Both the position numbers and the translations under genes were made by a program. Below, in pieces: positions 22,223 to 32,726 of a stretch of 64,000 nt of DNA. Each line of letters begins with the position of its first letter. Position 1 is the first letter of the stretch. This stretch comes from Edaphochlamys debaryana (taxonomy: Eukaryota > Chlorophyta > Chlorophyceae > Chlamydomonadales), in assembly GCA_016858145.1 (NCBI GenBank), contig JAEHOE010000087.1, forward strand, positions 372,001-436,000, given 5' to 3'. Under the pieces are notes generated by a model. It made no database searches. It had not been told where the DNA came from and saw nothing but the letters and a program-made list of their open reading frames with translations.

Positions 22223-25200
22223 ATGCGCGCTGCAGCCAGCCTCCGAGCCGCGAGCTTCGGCGGCGCCGCGGCGGACCTCCGCGGCCGCGCGCCGGCCCTC
22301 GCCCGCAGCGCCCTCGCTGCCGCAGCCCCTCTGACCCGCCGCAGCCGCCCGAGCGCCTGCGCTGGTGTGCGCTGTGCAGCAACAGCGGGGAATGAGGGCG
22401 CCGGGGCGGGCATCGGCGAAGGCTCCGACAGTGTCCCCATAGCCACCGCGGCCATCGCGCAGGCCATCGCAAAGGTGGGGGCCGCGCGTTGTGACTGCTC
22501 GCGTGGGCGTCCTCTTGCTTCTCGCCAGTCGCACTTGCCACCCCCTGCTCCGAGTCTCCTAACCCTTCCCCCTCCCCCCGTCCTCCCCCTTTGCCCCCCA
22601 GGCCCAGCTGGATGCGCTCCTGGCCAGCCGTGCCGAGGGCGAGTCCCTCCGTCGGCAGCTGGGCGAGCAGCAGCGGCTGTGCGCCGAGCTGCAGGCGCTG
22701 GTGGGGGAGCAGCGGCGGCTGAGCGGGGAGCAGCTGGCGGAGAGGCTGGGGGCGCTGGCGGAGCAGCTGGGAGGAGTGGCGGAGAAGGTGAGAGGGCAGG
22801 TGGGGATAGTGTTGCAAGCCCCCACGCACTGCCCGGCCCCTTACAGGATGCGCCTGCAGGGTGGTATGCCAAAACTGCCTCGCACCGCCCCCCCCTCCCC
22901 CCTCCCCTCCCCCCCCCCCCCCCAGCTCCAGGGTCACGAGTCCCGCGTGTTGGAGCTCCTGGCCGAGTGGGGCGCCAGGGCGGGGCTGGAGCGGGACCTC
23001 AAGGTGGGGGGCCAGGGGCTGCTGGTATGGCTTGGATGCTGGGGCTGTCGAAATCGCATGCCAGGAGATGTGCACCTCCCCTTCCCTCTTTCTGCCCTGC
23101 GCTCCCCCCAGGCTCAGCTCCAGGCCAGCGAGGCCCAGGTGGCTAGTCTCCGGCAGCAGCTGGGCGAGCAGCAGGCGGCGATGGCGGGGGAGCTGGACAG
23201 GGCCAGGGCGCAGGTGGGAGCGGCGGGAGGGAGGGGAGGGGCAGACCCGCAGACGCAGTAGAGGTGGGAATCAGGAAGAGGAGGGCCTAAGGCCGTGGTG
23301 GAATCTACCACGACAGATGTCTAGCCTACCTCGTTGAGCCACCCACGCCAGGGCGCACTGAAGCTGACTAGTGCTAGCTCGCTGATCGTGGTTGCCTCCT
23401 TACCATCTGCCCATAGTGTACGGACCGGCAGTACTTGGGTTTTTGGGTTTTGCGCTCTCACTGTGCGTGCCGCGTGACGCCGCAGACGGAGGCCACAGCT
23501 GCGGCGGAGCTCTCCAAGGCGGGGCCCGCCAAGGCTGTGGGCACCAAGCCCACGGCCAGAGGGGTGGGGTCCGCCGCCAAGCCTGCGGCCGCAAAGGTGC
23601 GCAGCTAGGGTCGGCGCCAAGCTACCACCACCCATGGCGTTGATGCCCCACCATTGAACCTTTGCACACCACGGCTACATACGAAGTAACACCACGACCA
23701 CCACCGGGCACTCGCTGCATCTCACAGGCAAACAAGATCCATCTCAACGCCAGTTACCTGCTCCCACTGCCCCCACGGCAGGCCCCTCCCGCCCCTGCGG
23801 CCGCCACCGCGCCAACTGTCTTCGAGGCCGCAACCCAGGCGGCCGCCGATGCCGTGGTGAAGCACCTTCTGCGCAACATCCACACGCAAGAGCAGCTGGA
23901 CCCCGAGTCGTACTTTGTGGTGGCGGCGGACGTGCCCCCGCCAGACGCCGGCTCCCAGGCGCTGGCGGCAGGCAACACACCCAGCCTCTCCGTGTGGCCC
24001 TTGCGGGAGGTGGCTACGGAGCCGGCGGACGGAGTGTCGGGAAGCGTGCTGTACCACCGCTGGTGAGCGTGCCCGTGCCTGTGGGGCCGGGGTGGGGCTG
24101 TCAGCAGGGCAGGCTGTGTGTTGACCAGGAGGGAAGCCAAGAAAGCCTGCGCACAGACAGCCAGTGGGCATGGCGGCGAGCAGGACAGGCGATGGCGGGC
24201 AGGGCCATGCCGTCTGAAGCCCTCTATGCGCGCGCACGGCCCTGCCTGCAGGGCGAGAAGCATGTGGAGCGTGGAGGCTGCCGCCGTCTCGCCCCGCCTG
24301 GCGAAGCACGCGCGTGCTGCAGTGCTGGGGGCGCTGGTGCCGTTGCTGGGGGAGGGCATGGGCGCGGAGTGGCTGACGGAGTGCAAGGTGGTGAACCGCC
24401 AGACCCCTGCGCCAGGCCTAACAACCACGCCCCCGTGGGCGCGCGACCCCGCTCTGGCTGCTTCCATGCCGGTCCTCAAGGTGACGTCGCCGTGAGTCCA
24501 TGGGCTGGGAGCTCCGGAGTTTCTGCCCCTGGGCTTAAGCCCTAGAGGGTCGCACCTGCCTGAGGCTGCTGATAAGCACCATACCGTATAGAATGGGACG
24601 TATACCCTATTTACGCTGAGTCCTCGAGGCCGCCCACGCTTCCTCAGCACCTGCCACGTCACTTGACAACCTGCATCGATGCACGTCCGCCTCACGCCCG
24701 CCACCCTGCCGCCCGTGTCCCGCTCCAGGCCCAGCCCAGTGCCGGGGGCCGCCGTCCCAGCCGCCCGCAGCCCCTGGCCAGCGGCCGAGGCTGCCCGTCA
24801 GGCGGAGGCCCAGAAGGCCGCCGAGGACGCTGCCGAGCTGGCCGCGCGGCGCCTGCACTCCTCGGACACCAGCTTCCTGGTGTTCGGTCCGACGTTCTTA
24901 AACGTTCATCGGCTGGAGGGCCGGCTGGGCGGTGGCTTGGCCTTCAGCAGCAGCCGGTGAGCTGGGGCCGCTCGGGGCGATTGTACACCTCCACGCCTGC
25001 CTACATGATGCCGTATGATGCAGGAGCCTCAGCACGGACTGTCAGCGGACCGTGGACTCTAGCCGGGCGGCGCTGCTGCGGGCGCTGCAGGGCATTCTCG
25101 GGGATGGGGCCACGGCGCAGGGCTAACGGGCTGCGAGGTACGGTCACGGGACGAAACGCTCACCAACGTGCCAGTTATGGCGATAACCCTAACGTAAGCT

Positions 25201-26106
25201 TGGAGGGGGCTCAAGACCGGTAGGCCAGAGTTAAGATCGGACGGCCCAATTCAGGTTATAACGGGGGGGGTCTCCTTCCTTGGCTCACATGCACAGCCCT
25301 TATCGGAACACATAACCTCGCTGCAGAGCTGTGCTATGCTTTAATCCGCTGCGCCAAGAGCTCCCCTCCTGTCTCCGTACGCCCCCCCAGGGACATGCCG
25401 GACCTCAAAGCTGGCTCTTGGAGGGCTGGGGTCCAGGCCCGTCGGCAGGCGGAGCTTCGAAGCGCCGCCGGCACCGTTCTGGACCTCCTGGCTCGGCACC
25501 TGTTCACCGCGGAGGAGGCGTACCTGGTGTTCGAGGACCGGGACTGGGAACTGGAGGACCTAATGGCTGAGCCCGGCCTCCGCGTCTTCCTGCTCAGCGG
25601 CGTCGACGCCAGCAGCGTTACCGGCGGGCTGCGGAGCGTCGGGTGGGTGGGTGGGTCCGGCTGGCTGGGACGGGACCCCGGGGCTACTTGGCCGTGCGTG
25701 CCGCCACACAACGCAGGGGTGCATGCGTGCCGTAGCCCCGGCAGCGCAGCCCAACCCCCATACATACCGTGCAAGCTGCCTGGCTCGTGCTCCGACCTGT
25801 CTCAACTTGTCTCCAATTTGCCTATGACGTGCGCTGCCTGCCTGCAGGGCCACGCCCAGCGACACGAGCGACTGGCTCCCCAGCTCGCAGTCCCTCTGCC
25901 TGCTGGAGCGCAGCCGGGAGGCGCTGCTGGAGGAGCTGCGGCCGCTGCTGGGGGAGGGCATGGTCGCCGACTGGGTGACCCTGGACCTGGACATCGACTG
26001 GAGCCGCAACACGTACCAAGGCTGGGGCCGCTACGTGGCCGAGCAGGACCGCGTCACGCGCTACCCCTGCCGCGGGGTGCCGGTGCTGAGGGTGCGGCAG
26101 GTCTGA
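22223..26106 (+). pseudogene. Module-family locus D (leader, coiled coil, three alpha-beta pairs), one frameshift
   Basis: Eleven exons: 22223-22474 (leader), 22602-22787, 22926-23003, 23112-23213, 23486-23596 (coiled coil and Lys/Ala linker), 23782-24062, 24729-24956, 25391-25642 (alpha) and 24252-24491, 25024-25193, 25847-26106 (beta). The leader begins MRAAASLRAASFGG and ends in GVRCAATAG, matching a plastid (V/I)-x-(A/C)-A cleavage motif. Coiled-coil exons carry heptads such as RRQLGEQQRLCAELQAL. In the second beta exon one T is missing relative to loci E and F, where the sequence reads CAGTGGCT (here CAGGGCT near 25125), giving an immediate stop. The rest is open to the terminal stop, so a single assembly error would restore an intact gene. 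Coiled-coil exon 5 is shorter and diverged from E. An upstream ATG at 22197 is possible. Confidence 0.7.
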
Positions 26107-28131
26107 GGGAAGAGGCTGCAGGGCTCGGTAGGGGCCTGGGCGAAGGATGGAGGTCAGGGGCCTGGGGGAAGGGTCGGCAGGGGCCTGGAGGCAGGGTGGC
26201 GGTTAGGGGTCAGATGTTGGCAGGCTCTTAGTGGTGCAGCTTGTAGTGACCGCACCACCTGCTACAATCTGGTGTTGGGCGAGGGGTTTGAGTGGCTGCT
26301 GCCGGCACGGAGGACCCCGCTTCTTGTTGGGGGCTAGCGCTTGGCGGCTTGGGGCGTGGGGCCGGATGGCGTTTCGAGACCACAGGTGTTTGTCACTACG
26401 TCAGTGCGTGACGTGAAAGCACCAAGTGTAGTTGAGGGCGAAGTCCCGTAGTATCTGGCCTTGATCTCCAAGATGAAGTCCGACAGGTACGGTTGGAATG
26501 GCTTTTGGAGGATGGCAGTGGCGCGTGGGGCGCGTGGCAAAGGAGTGCAAAGTGCAAAGGAGGAAGATATGCAAGCGCGCGTGATCACAGAGGATTGGGA
26601 ACGAAGATGGTCGCGCGCGGTTCGTGTTATCGCGGGCGCCGGACCAGGAGACTTTCTGACTAAGGTAGTGTTGCCTCGGCCTTCAACTGTCCTTCAGCCA
26701 TCTCGAGAGGCGGCAAGCTCTGGGGATGAGGATGCCGGACGCCGGTTTCGTGTCTATGCGGACGCCGGACCAGGAGGCTTCCAAACTGTTGCTGCAGCCC
26801 TACTTGATCGGCTGCAGCCATCTCATCGACAGTTGAGCTAGAGCGCTGGCAAGAGACCCATCTGTCAGCGACAGCCGCGATGCTCACTTCGCCTGTGTGG
26901 CCTCCTGCCTCCCTGAAGACACGCTCACTGCAAGCATAACCCTATTACCTAGCAGCATAGCTCGGCCTTCATCCGGTGCACTGACTCCCTCGAAGTCGAC
27001 CCTCGCCAAAGCCATTCTGTTCTGGAACGAAGCAAGGAAACGACCTCAACACATCAGGTGGCCACGACTGCGGCTGCGCACACTGCGCTCGGTGGTGCCA
27101 AGCAGATGGAACGACAGAGCACTTTGACCTGGCATCTCGTCGTGGGAACGACCCGCACCATGAAGCATTGCAGGCAAGGGCAGTCGCTGACAAAGGTGGA
27201 AGGCGCTGACTACCGATACCGGGTTGGCTACGCGTAGATAGCCCCGCCCTCCCAGGCCCTCGCCCGCCGCCCCGAACCGCCCTAACCCGCAGCCTCTCCC
27301 CATATGGACGGTCCCTTGCGCAACAGGCACTCAGCGAAGGCCTCTGGAGGTCCTTGGAGGGACGGGACATGGCCCAGTACCCGGATCGGTGAACGCCTAG
27401 CACAACATGCGCTCAGTGGCTATGGTCAATGGCGCTGCCCCGGAGCTGCAGCGGAGCCGAAGCAGCCGAAGCCGGAGGGGGACCTGGTGAGGCGGAGGCC
27501 CTTACCCCAGCTAACAGCTTAACGGAGGCCTTGGAGCTCCCCTGGCATGGCCGAGACTCGTGGCGCTGCCCTGGTGAGGCGGAGGGGTGGATGCGGGGGC
27601 CCAAGCCTGCCCGTACCACAGCTGCTAACTGGCTTTACTCGCACCTGGGACGGCACGTGCGGACGCTTTGGGGCAGCGGTGGATGGAGCGAGCGGCGGTG
27701 GGGTAGCAGCGGAGGCGTGAGCGCAGGGCTTTGCCCCCTTGCCCCTCGCTCTGACGTGGCCGCCTGGTACACGGTTGAGCTCTCCTGTCAGAGCAGTCTA
27801 GTCAGCGCACCACAAGGTCTCTCGCCCTCGCCCTCAAGGGCCCTCAGCCAGCTGCAGGTCCTCACCCCATGCCCTATACCCCCGCCCTTACCCCAGCTGG
27901 GTGGCTTACCAGGCATAACGCGTGGCTGCCTGGCATGCATCCGCTGCCCTGGTGCGGCCGAGAGGGACCGGGCCAGGCCAAGCCAGGGGCCGATCAAGCC
28001 CGGCTGGAGGGGGATCGAGCCCAAGCCCGGACGGGGCGAGGCTCGAGGGTTTACACGGGCCCAAGCCCCAGCTCTCTCTGCTTTCTCTTAACGGAACCCG
28101 GCAGTGCGTTAAACCTGCTGTACAATTCGCA
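26107..28131. other. Duplicated intergenic segment between loci D and E
   Basis: About 2 kb with no convincing gene. It is paralogous to 32045-33981 along much of its length. It contains the palindrome at 26862 and, at about 27430-27620, a stretch repeated in the next spacer with its reading frame (GEAEALTPANSLTEALELPW) kept. The position matching the TGTAA of loci E and F (near 26570) has lost the signal. Confidence 0.5.
26862..26874. repeat. Recurrent palindrome, copy 2 (upstream of E)
   Basis: CTGTCAGCGACAG, followed by CCGCGATGCTCACTT as in copies 3 and 4. It lies about 1.26 kb before the locus E start. Confidence 0.65.
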
Positions 28132-31100
28132 ATGCGCGCAACAGCCAGTCTCCGAGCCGCGAGCTTAAGCGGCCCTGCGGCGGGCCTCCGTGGCCGCGCG
28201 CCGGCCCTCGCCCGCAGCGCCCTCGCTGCCGCAGCCCCGCTGGCCCACTGCAGCCGCCCGAACGCCTATGCTAGCGTGCGCTGTGCGGCAGCAGCGGGCA
28301 ATGCGGACGCTGGAGCGGGCAGCGGGGGAGGCTCCGACAGTGTCGGGAGCGCTCCCGACAAGCTCGGCCCCGCGCCGATAGCCACCGCGGCCGTCGCCCA
28401 GGCCATCGCAAAGGTGGGGGCCGCGCGTTGTGACTGCTTGCCGCCCGTCGAGCCCCTTGCTGGTCCATCACCTGTGTCGCACTTGCCACCCCCCGCTCCG
28501 AGTCTCCTCACCGTTCCCCCTCTTCCCTTTCCCCCCTTTCCCCCCAGGCCCAGCTGGATGCGCTTCTGGCCAGCCGTGCCGAGGGCGAGTTCCTCCGTCG
28601 GCAGCTGGGCGAGCAGCAGCGGCTGTGCGCCGAGCTGCAGGCGCTGGTGGGGGAGCAGCGGCGGCTGAGCGGGGAGCAGCTGGCGGAGAGGCTGGGGGCG
28701 CTGGCGGAGCAGATGGGAGGAGTGGCGGAGAAGGTGAGGGGAGGTAGGAGTGGAGGAGCATGGTGTGGAGGGGGGTGGAGGGCAGGTAAACTACACTTGC
28801 ACCAGCACAGGACTCAACCCTCTTCCCCTCCACCCCAACCCAGCTCCAGGGTCACGAGTCCCGCGTGTCGGAGCTTCTGGCCGAGTGGGGCTCCAGGGCG
28901 GGGCTGGAGCGGGACCTCAAGGTGGGGGGCCGGGGGCTGCTGGTATGGCTTGGATGCTGGGGCTGTCGACATCGCATGCCAGGAGATGTGCACCTCCCCT
29001 TCCCTCTTTCTGCCCTGCGCTCCCCCCAGGCTCAGCTCCAGGCCAGCGAGGCCGAGGTGGCCAGTCTCCGGCAGCAGCTGGGCGAGCAGCAGGCGGCCAT
29101 GGAGGGGGAGCTGGACAGGGCCAGGGCGCAGGTGGCTGGGGTGGTGGTGGTGGGCGGGGTCACGCGTCGATGCGCGCGGTTCTCCGCCTTGACGGCGTAG
29201 GGCCGTGGCCCGCTGGGGGAACCAGACTCTCGGTGGCCATCGAAGGAGGAGGGCTCAAGACCGCAGTGGGAGTAACCATGACAGATAGACACCTCGCTCC
29301 CGGTACCCCCTCTTACTGTGCGTGGCCTGCATGGCCTGCATGCGCCATCCTGGCACCCCAGATCGCGGAGGCCGAAGCCGCTCGAGACGGACAGGCGGCA
29401 GAGCTGGGCCAGGCCCAGGCCCAGGTCGAGGAGCTGCAGCGGGAGCTCGAGCGCCTCCGCAAGGCGGGGCCCGCCAAGCCCGAACAGCGCGATGCCACCA
29501 AGCCCACGGCCGCACCGGCGGGGCCCGCCGCCAAGGCCACGGCCGCCAAGGTGCGCAGCAAGGGTGCTCGACTTGCTTGTAGCCCAACGCCGATGGCAGC
29601 TGCAGTGCTAGGAGTGCCACCACCCGCTGGGACGCTTGCTGCGCCCCTGAGGCACCGGAAGTGCCAGCAGCCTGCAATGCCCCATGCCCTCTGCACCCCT
29701 GCACCTGCTCCCTCTGGCCCAACGGCAGGCCCCTCCCGCCCGCGCGGCCGCCACCGCGCCAACCGTCTTCGAGGCCGCCACCCAGGCGGCTGCCAAGGGC
29801 GCCGCCGATGCCGTGGTGCAGCTCATGCTGGACAACCTCCACACGCAAGAGCTCCTGGACCCCGAGTCGTACTTTGTGGTGGCGGAGGAGGTTCCGCCGT
29901 CAAATCCCAAAACGCTGGCGGCGGCCACTCCCAGCCTGGCCGTGTGGCTCCTGGAAAACGACGGCCTAGGCAAGGAGCCGGTGGAGGCACTGCCGGGAGG
30001 CGTGCTGAAACACAGCGGGTGAGCGTGCTTGCCGGGATTGGGGTGGGGATCTCAGCGGGACAGGGCTGTGTATTAACCAGGAGGGAAGCCGATAAAACCT
30101 GCACACAGCCAGCCAGTAGGCATGGCAGCGAGCAGGGCGGGCGATGGCAGGCAGGGCGATGCCGTCGGAAGCCCTCTATGCGCGCGCACGGCCCTGCCTG
30201 CAGGGCGAGAAGCCTGTGGAGCGGGGAGGCTGCTGCTGTGTCCCCCCGCCTGGCGAAGCACGCGCGTGCTGCAGTGCTGGGGGCGCTGGTGCCGCTGCTG
30301 GGGGAGGGCATGGGCGCGGAGTGGCTGACGGACTGCAAGCTGGTCAACCGCCAGACCCCTTCGCTAGGCCGAACAACCACGCCCCCGTGGGCGCGCGACC
30401 CCGCTGTGGCTGCTTCCATGCCCGTCCTCAAGGTGACGTCGCCGTGAGTCCATGGGCCGCGAGCTCCGGAGTTTGGGCCCCAGAGCTTGAGCCCAGAGGA
30501 TTGCACCTGAGGCTGCATAGCAAGAACTTGGACAGAATGGGACGCGTACCCCAATCAAAAACAGAGAACCGCCGTCGTGACTAGGTTGTGTCAACCCTGT
30601 GCCCTCGAGGCCAGCCCCTGTGTTCATGCACGTCCACCTCACGCCCGCCACCCTGCCACCCGTGTCCTGGCCCAGGCCCAGCCCAGTGCCGGGGGCCGCC
30701 GTCCCATCCGCCCGCAGCCCCTGGGCAGCGGCCGAGGCTGCCCGTCAGGCGGAGGCCCAGAAGGCCGCCGAGGACGCTGCCGAGCTGGCCGCGCGGCGCC
30801 TGCACTCCTCGGACACCAGCTACCTGGTGTTCGGTCTGGCATTTTCGAGATTCTTAGATGTTGAACGGCTGGAGGGCCGGCACGGCGATGGCATGGCCTT
30901 CAAGAGCGACAGCTGGTGGGTCGGGGCCGCTTGGGCAAGGCGAGAGTGGGGCTGTGCCAAGCAAGGATCCTTCTCCACACTTGCCAGTATTCTCCCCTGG
31001 CACTCGGACTCACAGCTCACCGCCCGCCCGTCTGCCTGCTGTTGCAGGTACCCGGACAAGAGCTATGAGCGGCTGCTCGGCTCCAGCCGCGCAGCCCTGC

Positions 31101-32044
31101 TGGGGGCGGTGCAGGCCATCCTGGGGGATGGGGCCACGGCGCAGTGGCTAACGGGCTGCGAGGTACGGGCGCGGGACGAAACGCTCACCAACATGCCAGT
31201 CATGGCGGTGACCCACACGTGAGTTTGGAGGGGGCTCAAGACCGATAGGCCAGATCCAAGATGAGGGCCGGCCGATCTAAGCTTTTGGGGCTCTCCTTCC
31301 GTGCTGGATGCTAGGCGCACAGGCATGACGACCGGCACGCTCAGACCTGCAGGGTCAACCTTACCGTCCTGTGCCTGAACGCACCCCCAGGGACGCGCCA
31401 GAACCCCAGGCTGGCTCTTGGGGCGCTGACGTCAAGGCCCGCCGCCAAGCCAGCCTCAGGAGCGCCGCCGGTACCATCCTGGACCTCCTGGCTCGGCACC
31501 TGTTCACCGCGGAGGAGGCGTACCTGGTGTTCGAGGACCGGGACTGGGACCTGGAGGACCTATTAGCGGAGTCCGGCCTCCGCGTCTTCCTGCTGAGCGG
31601 CGTCGACGCAAGCAGCGTTGCCAGCGGGCTGCGGAGCGTCGGGTGGGTGCCACGTATGTGCGTGCCTCTTGCGCGCTTCGTTCACGCTATGGGGCCAACA
31701 GCTAACAGCAGCCTGTCTGAGACGCCTACATGGCTCAGCTGTCCCGGCTTCCTTACAGTCCTCCGTGCCCTGAGCTGCCTGCCTGCAGGGCCACGCCCAG
31801 CGACACGTGCAACTGGTTCCCCAGCTCCGAGTCCCTCTGCCTGCTGGAGCGCAGCCGGGAGGCGCTGCTGGAGGAGCTGCGGTCGCTGCTGGGGGAGGGC
31901 ATTACTCCTGAGTGGGTGACCCTGGACCTGGACATCGACTGGAGCCGCAACAAGTTTGACCGATACGACTACGTGCCCGATGAGAAACGAGTCAAGCGCT
32001 TTGCCTGCCGTGGGGTGCCCGTGCTGAGGGTGCGGCGGGTGTGA
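28132..32044 (+). CDS. Module-family gene E (leader, coiled coil, three alpha-beta pairs), intact reference copy
   Basis: Eleven exons join without interruption into 761 residues: 28132-28413, 28548-28733, 28844-28921, 29030-29131, 29362-29550, 29729-30018, 30204-30443, 30676-30915, 31048-31218, 31391-31642 and 31789-32044. Residues 1-94 are an Ala/Arg/Ser leader ending ASVRCAAAAG, suggesting plastid import. Residues 95-279 are coiled coil (RRQLGEQQRLCAELQALVGE, then QAQAQVEELQRELERLRKAG) ending in a Lys/Ala/Pro linker. Three pairs follow: alpha1 (DNLHTQELLDPESYFVV), beta1 (AVLGALVPLLGEGMGAEWL), alpha2 (RRLHSSDTSYLVFG), beta2 (ALLGAVQAILGDGATAQWL), alpha3 (ARHLFTAEEAYLVFEDRDWD), beta3 (ALLEELRSLLGEGITPEWV then GVPVLRVRRV). 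Introns 1-5 are phase 0 and introns 6-10 are phase 2. Family and function are unknown; an oligomeric plastid protein with three tandem alpha+beta domains is the best reading. Confidence 0.85.
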
Positions 32045-32514
32045 GGGACGGGGCTGCAAGGGGCTGGCGGGTGCCGGCTGGTAGGGGGGCACCAAAAAGT
32101 TTAAGCAGTTGGGTTCCTTCTGCTTCTCCATAGGGGATTGGGTTGAGTGGGGCGACCTGTTCCTCTATGTCGGAGAGGGCCTGGGGGGTTGAGTGGCTGC
32201 CGGGTCAAGGACGAAGAGCAGCGCTGTGGCGCAGTAGCGGCGGGGCGGGGAGCGGGGCGAGGGAGCGGGTCTCCTGTGCTGCAGTGGGCAGCTGTGCCTT
32301 GCTGCACTAGTCCCTAAAGCGTGCACGGGACTACTGCGGCGGTGTTTGGACGTGTGGCACCGATGGGGCACGTTGGGCAGGGACAGTGAGGCGGGTTACG
32401 TGGCATTTCGCCCTGGTTTGCTCGAAGAAGCCCCATGGGCCTGGCCGGCGTTGCTTTCCAGAGCATGGCAGTGGCACGTGGGAGCGCATGGCAGAGGAGG
32501 AAGAGTTGCAAGCG

Positions 32515-32519
32515 TGTAA
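32515..32519 (+). terminator. Putative poly(A) signal (TGTAA) of gene E
   Basis: TGTAA in the context GCAAGCGTGTAAC, 471 nt after the stop. The same context occurs after locus F. Confidence 0.45.
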
Positions 32520-32713
32520 CCATTACATGCCGATATTGATACCGATGCTTCTACGCGAGAGGCGGCAAGCGGGTGTCGTGTCATCGCCGGACGCCGGTTT
32601 CGTGTCTCTGCGGACGCCGGACCAGGAGGCTTTCAAACTGTTGCTGCAGCCCTACTTGATCTGCTGCAGCCACCACATCGACAGTTGAGCTAGAGCGCTG
32701 GCAAGAGACCCAT

Positions 32714-32726
32714 CTGTCAGCGACAG
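32714..32726. repeat. Recurrent palindrome, copy 3 (upstream of F)
   Basis: CTGTCAGCGACAG about 1.27 kb before the locus F start, with flanks like copy 2. Confidence 0.65.

Noticed and set aside
26461..26841. 126-codon ORF in the D-E spacer
   Set aside because: The paralogous spacer before F shares nucleotides but not the frame, so it is unlikely to be coding.
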